A DNA stretch of 64,000 nt, taken from the NCBI GenBank assembly GCA_000310025.1, contig FN649741.1, forward strand, positions 3,719,881 through 3,783,880. Reading direction: 5' to 3'. Both the position numbers and the translations under genes were made by a program. Position 1 is the first letter of the stretch. Every line of letters starts with the position of its first letter. The notes beneath the pieces were generated by a model. The model saw only the letters and a list, made by a program, of their open reading frames with translations, ran no database searches and was not told where the DNA came from. Below, piece after piece: positions 60,237 through 64,000 of the stretch. Source of the stretch: Ectocarpus siliculosus. Its lineage: Eukaryota > Sar > Phaeophyceae > Ectocarpales > Ectocarpaceae.

Positions 60237-61689
60237 AACGACTTAAGCAAAGGCTGTAGAAGTTATGGATGTACAGCAGTAGCGGGTACTGAAAGCAGCC
60301 GAGATCTGACGTGGCGCCTTCCGAGCCGAGCTCCCGGGACTGTCAATTCAGTTGACGGGATCCGTCGGTAGAAATGCGGCGGAACCCGGACGAGGATGTC
60401 GGATGTCGGGTGTCGGGTGATACAGCATCTGCAGCAATAGAAGGAATCTTCATCTCATGGCACACATGCACACGTCAGCAGCGCGGATCTCATGTGGCAC
60501 AAGTCATCTATTCAATATCTCTTAATTCCTGCTGTTGCTGTTGGTGGCGTGGCAAGGAAGGACTGGGTGCAACAAGAGACGCTCTGCGTTCCCGTTGGGA
60601 GCCGCAAGAGGGATCCTTGCACACTTCATCACGAGCAAGCGCGGATCTCATGGCAGCACCGACTCTCTCTGCGTGTTTGCTGATCCAACACCTCCGGATG
60701 CTCTTCCCTTGACTACTGCTGGCCTTCTCTGCTTTTGCGACGGCCTTGTGCTTGCTGAAAGCATAGATATATGTAGGCAGAGATGTTTGCTGGTGAGATG
60801 CTACATAAGTGCTGAGTTGTGCGCGTGAAGCAGTAAATACAAAAACTGCATCGACGAAGAGGCGACAAAAAAGACCTCCTGTAGACTACAGCGTATCTAT
60901 TCAAAGTGCGGACAGACTGATAGGTGCCCCCCGCTCTCTTGAACATCTACTGCAGAAACCCACTTGTGAATCGACGTCGTGGTCGTCCAGATATACAAGA
61001 GTTTCGTGACGAGAAAGCCGAACTCTTTTTTCCACTCCGTGCAGTTTGGTCCGTGCATATGCTCTCACACCCCAGCCGTGTCGCCCTTCTGAGCCACAGG
61101 TTGCCGCAAGCCCACGCAAGCAAAGATGTATTTATGTGCGAGACAAAAACTTGTCCAAGAGCATACAATAACCGACCACACCCTGTTTCCACGGGGGCGT
61201 AGGAGAAGGGGAGGGACTGCTGGGCTTATCGCAAAGGAACGGTGCCGGGACAGACTCGACGTTGTAAACTTGTGTACAGAACGCGCCACCAGTTGAGAAC
61301 TTAGCAGATAAGAACTTCAGCAAAAAAAACGAAGATCTTGGCCATAAGAACAGGTGTTCAGTTGCGATGTGACAAGAACCTGCCTTTGTGGGTGTAACAA
61401 TGTGCATACAGATAAGAACGGAGCCCCAAAACACGGTGGCTGCATGATAGGAACTGGGGAAGGTGGGGGGGACCCTGCGGCAGATTAGTTTCAGATTCGG
61501 GGCGGAGGGGAGGCACCTCGTGAAAGAATACGGTACGCGCGGAGGGGGGGGACATAGTCTCATGTCTTGCATGCCTTAGCGGTTAGACCATTGACCGCAC
61601 GTCCTCGAGAGGACGGAGCACTGTTCCCACAGGGCCGATTACCGATGGCCAATCGTCCCTTCCAACTCGCCATAGGTGCCCCAAAAATT
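60237..61689. other. Upstream region and gene-free stretch
   Basis: Contains the presumed promoter of the minus-strand gene that starts at 60236, including tgtacagcagtagcgggtac at 60269-60288 about 35-50 bp upstream of the start, and gatgtcgg/ggtgtcgg short tandem copies at 60397-60420. Open frames at 60901-61289 show no recognisable features. Confidence 0.45.
61541..61605. repeat. G run plus short dispersed repeat, copy 2
   Basis: A G-rich run, then a segment containing ggttagaccattgaccgc, related to 9616-9690. Confidence 0.5.
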
Positions 61690-62280
61690 ATTTCCTGACA
61701 GTAGTCTGTCTACTGTATCCTATCGATATCACTTCCCGCCTCTTGAGCCCACTTGCTTGGCCCCAGTACAGCTGCCGTCTTCTCCTGGCTATTCGATGGC
61801 TCAAACATCTCCCCCCGTACCTTTAGTCTACTGTTCCCAGACCAGTCATAAACATTTCTCTCTCCTTGTCGTACAACGGACATTCCCCAACTACTGAAAA
61901 TGAATGAACCCGGTCTTCGCACTCGGAGCCGCCTTCGCACATTGAAGATGTTTGTCGTCGTCAAGGTCTACCTTCCTAAATCTTTAGGTCTACGTTCTCG
62001 AAGGCCAATGTCCCTGCATCCAATGGTTCATGTAGGTACCCATTCCCTTCTTCCAACATTCCGTACACATCTAGACTCTCGTTGTCTTTGGTTTCTTTGG
62101 GTAGATTCTGATCTTCTCTCGCGACGAAAGAGATAACTTCCTCTTGAACCCCGCTAGATCTGCCGTGTCCAGTTCATCACCGTTATCGATTTCGAACTCC
62201 TTCCGTTCGTCATCTACAACGGTAACCCACTCCGTGGGTTGTCTTCCCCTCTTCTTGTTTGCCATCTCGCCTCCCAAGCT
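61690..62280 (-). mobile_element. Decayed LINE 3' coding remnant
   Basis: On the minus strand, frames read MANKKRGRQPTEWVTVVDDE, further on EPLDAGTLAFENVDLK, and then CEGGSECEDRVHSFSVVGEC PLYDKER. The spacing Cys...Cys-Glu...His...Cys-Pro-x-Tyr...Arg resembles the zinc-binding C-terminal end of reverse transcriptases of non-LTR elements (Cys-Cys-His-Cys). Several stops interrupt the frame and no reverse transcriptase core is visible, so only a short, old tail would remain. Base composition is more AT-rich than the neighbouring genes. Confidence 0.4.
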
Positions 62281-62732
62281 GCGGTTGGCAACCTCTCCTT
62301 TCCCCTATCATGCATACTGCCATTTTATCTTCCTTGCGTGTTGCGCGGAGGTGGGGGGAGGGGGGCGGGGGCGAATATACTGTTGGTGTTAAACACGCTA
62401 TATGTACTCATAAATTCACCCATCCCCCGTCCATCAGCACGACCTGTCTGTGTCTTCAGCATGGGGTTATCGGCGTAGCAATAATAACCGTTTATCCTAG
62501 GGGGTGCCTGCTCGGTTTGAGGCCACCAATAAGCGTCGAGCCTCACGCAACATAAGCGGTTCTTAAGTGGTGCCGAGTTCTATACGGGATGAGACGAAGA
62601 AGTTTGAGCACTCTGGCGGAAATGTCCGTGTGGAGAGAACCAGGTACGCGCTCTCAACCCTGTGTCGTGGTGATTGCCCCCTCTAACCGTTCTTTTATCG
62701 ACATGTTGCACTGCATGGCTCTGTAGCCCTAT

Positions 62733-62866
62733 CATGCTGGTGTTATTGCTTCCGCTAGTACTGCTCACGGCTGGCCATGTCGAATGCCTACAGAGGACGC
62801 TTGTGTTCTTGTCACGCTCCTGTAGGAGGAAAGCCATGCGGAGGGCTTCCAAGAACGCAGAGGAGG
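62733..62866 (+). CDS. Candidate signal-peptide first exon
   Basis: From Met 62733 the frame reads MLVLLLPLVLLTAGHVECLQ, a good secretory signal, then a basic segment (SRSCRRKAMRRASKNAEE) ending exactly at a strong donor, GTGAGTA, at 62867. Downstream exons were not identified before the window ends. The opposite strand is open as well, so this stays tentative. Confidence 0.3.
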
Positions 62867-62993
62867 TGAGTATCATCCCCGTAGACAGCTCATGGTCGCG
62901 GGGGACGCAATATGGTTGTGCAGAATTTGAAGTGACTGGAGTACGTGGTGCTCACAAGATGGAGCTGCTGAGGATGAAAGCGTCTTCAAAACC

Positions 62994-63113
62994 TCTTTGA
63001 GAACGCCCCGCGCGGGCCGTAAGATATGTTTGAAAGAACGCGCCCCACGGGCGTTCTCAAAGGTGGCTCTCAAAGGAGGTTCTCAAAGGAGGTTCTCAAA
63101 GGTAGTTCTCAAA
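62994..63113. repeat. Hairpin followed by 13-bp tandem repeat
   Basis: ctttgagaacgccc at about 62996 and gggcgttctcaaagg at about 63047 are inverted copies separated by about 35 bases. The right arm then continues as about five head-to-tail copies of a 13-bp unit (ctcaaaggaggtt and variants) up to about 63113. Confidence 0.8.
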
Positions 63114-64000
63114 GGTAAGGGGCGGCGATCTGCGAGCGATCGATGCACGAAAAAACACCGCTCGGGCCAAAATCCCCGCTGGGTGTTGCGTTCTTTCTTC
63201 CGATATACGCACCTCCTGAACACAACAAAAACCTTCTTGACACTTGAACGTCTCGCCCCGGAGCCCATGATGTCGACCAACGGTTTGAACTGTAGAGCGT
63301 GTGCGTTGTTGTTTCTCGCTTACGTCCATTCTTTTCATTGCTCTGTTTTTCATGTTCGGTATAAGTCTCTTGGTCTGGCAGATTCGTATACAATGGGAGA
63401 GACTGAGAGTATCGCTTGATAGTTTTGGTGAGTTTTCAGTTCACATACGGCAGAGAGGTTCTACGGTCTTTTGATCGTGTGGCCGTGACTAACCTATTTG
63501 TAGCGAGACGTACAGAGGGAGGACGAGAACACATGTAGACTAAATACAATACAGTAGATGAGCAGCGCTTGATTTGACGAAACAATATCAACAAACGGTG
63601 AAAAAAAAAGAAGTAGTGTTCGCCGGAATGAATGTCTTGCGTATATTGTTGAACGCGCTGCAGTGAGGGCACCTCCTTCTTCGTATTCGTGAATTGAACT
63701 GAACGCCCCGCAGAGTCACAGGTATGCCTCAGCGGGTAGAAACCATACGATCACCCAGGTACTACCAAAAGCTTGAGTTATATTGTGATCCCCCTGCGGT
63801 ATTTTGTTCGGTGAGGGGAGGGACATTCTCCTGGACCAGGGCGTTCTCGGAGGATTTGCGGTACTCTGTGCGATCAGCGGCTATGAGAATGGCTTGGTTG
63901 GTCGACGCGTGCTGCTTGAAATGCAAATCTGCTGCTCATACGCATCCCGCGTTACACTCACCGGTCCAACTCTTGCGTTTTCGTAGAGAGCAGACAGGCT
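63114..64000. other. End of window, no gene supported
   Basis: Frames at 63083-63672 and 63804-63986 are open but look like noise. The last 150 bases could contain an exon of a plus-strand gene running off the edge, but nothing distinguishes it. Confidence 0.4.

Noticed and set aside
61560-61640. tRNA-like sequence (ttagcggttagaccattgaccgc)
   Set aside because: It resembles the first internal promoter half of a tRNA gene, but no matching B box, acceptor stem or anticodon stem could be folded.

Overview
This is a nuclear contig piece from a eukaryote with intron-rich genes. Real coding sequence appears as short exons (about 30-540 bp) bounded by GT-AG sites, with introns mostly from a few hundred bases to over 2 kb. 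Composition is moderately GC-rich, with many CAG/CTG, CAA, CCA and CT microsatellites and one 100-base gap of N. This architecture fits a brown alga (Ectocarpus-like stramenopile) best. That assignment is inference from gene style, not from a marker gene. Exon limits below were placed by reading splice sites and reading phase by eye.

Left part (1-21.7 kb). A long plus-strand ankyrin/coiled-coil gene covers about 3.2-12.5 kb in roughly 14 exons and ends in a lysine-rich tail. One of its introns holds a 270-bp fold-back element. A compact minus-strand gene of unknown function lies at 16.36-18.20 kb. The rest is sparse, with a few weak exon candidates, small tandem repeats and the gap at 19.67 kb.

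Middle (21.7-36.4 kb). A MITE-like element (21.7 kb) is followed by a Ty3/gypsy LTR element on the minus strand (22.05-28.12 kb), broken but apparently young. Next come a minus-strand coiled-coil gene (28.8-32.2 kb) and a divergently transcribed plus-strand ankyrin gene (32.7-36.35 kb) whose last three exons are in perfect phase.

Right part (38.6-64 kb). A minus-strand secreted or membrane-anchored PI-PLC-X-like phosphodiesterase gene runs from 46.8 to 38.6 kb. It has a sugar-fungal-type N-terminal beta domain and a Gly/His/Lys repeat tail. It is followed by a second MITE copy, a 28-bp-arm hairpin, and two collinear arrays of about 40-bp repeats that bracket a BED zinc-finger/hAT transposase fragment. 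A nearly complete RsmE-type rRNA methyltransferase gene (52.5-56.64 kb, plus) converges on a conserved unknown-function gene (60.24-57.62 kb, minus). The final 4 kb carries a decayed LINE tail and a hairpin plus 13-bp tandem repeat.

No operon-like functional linkage is evident; genes are independent units. The most notable non-genic structures are the repeat arrays around the hAT fragment, a recurring TACTGCTG/CAGCAGTA palindrome, and the paired MITE copies.
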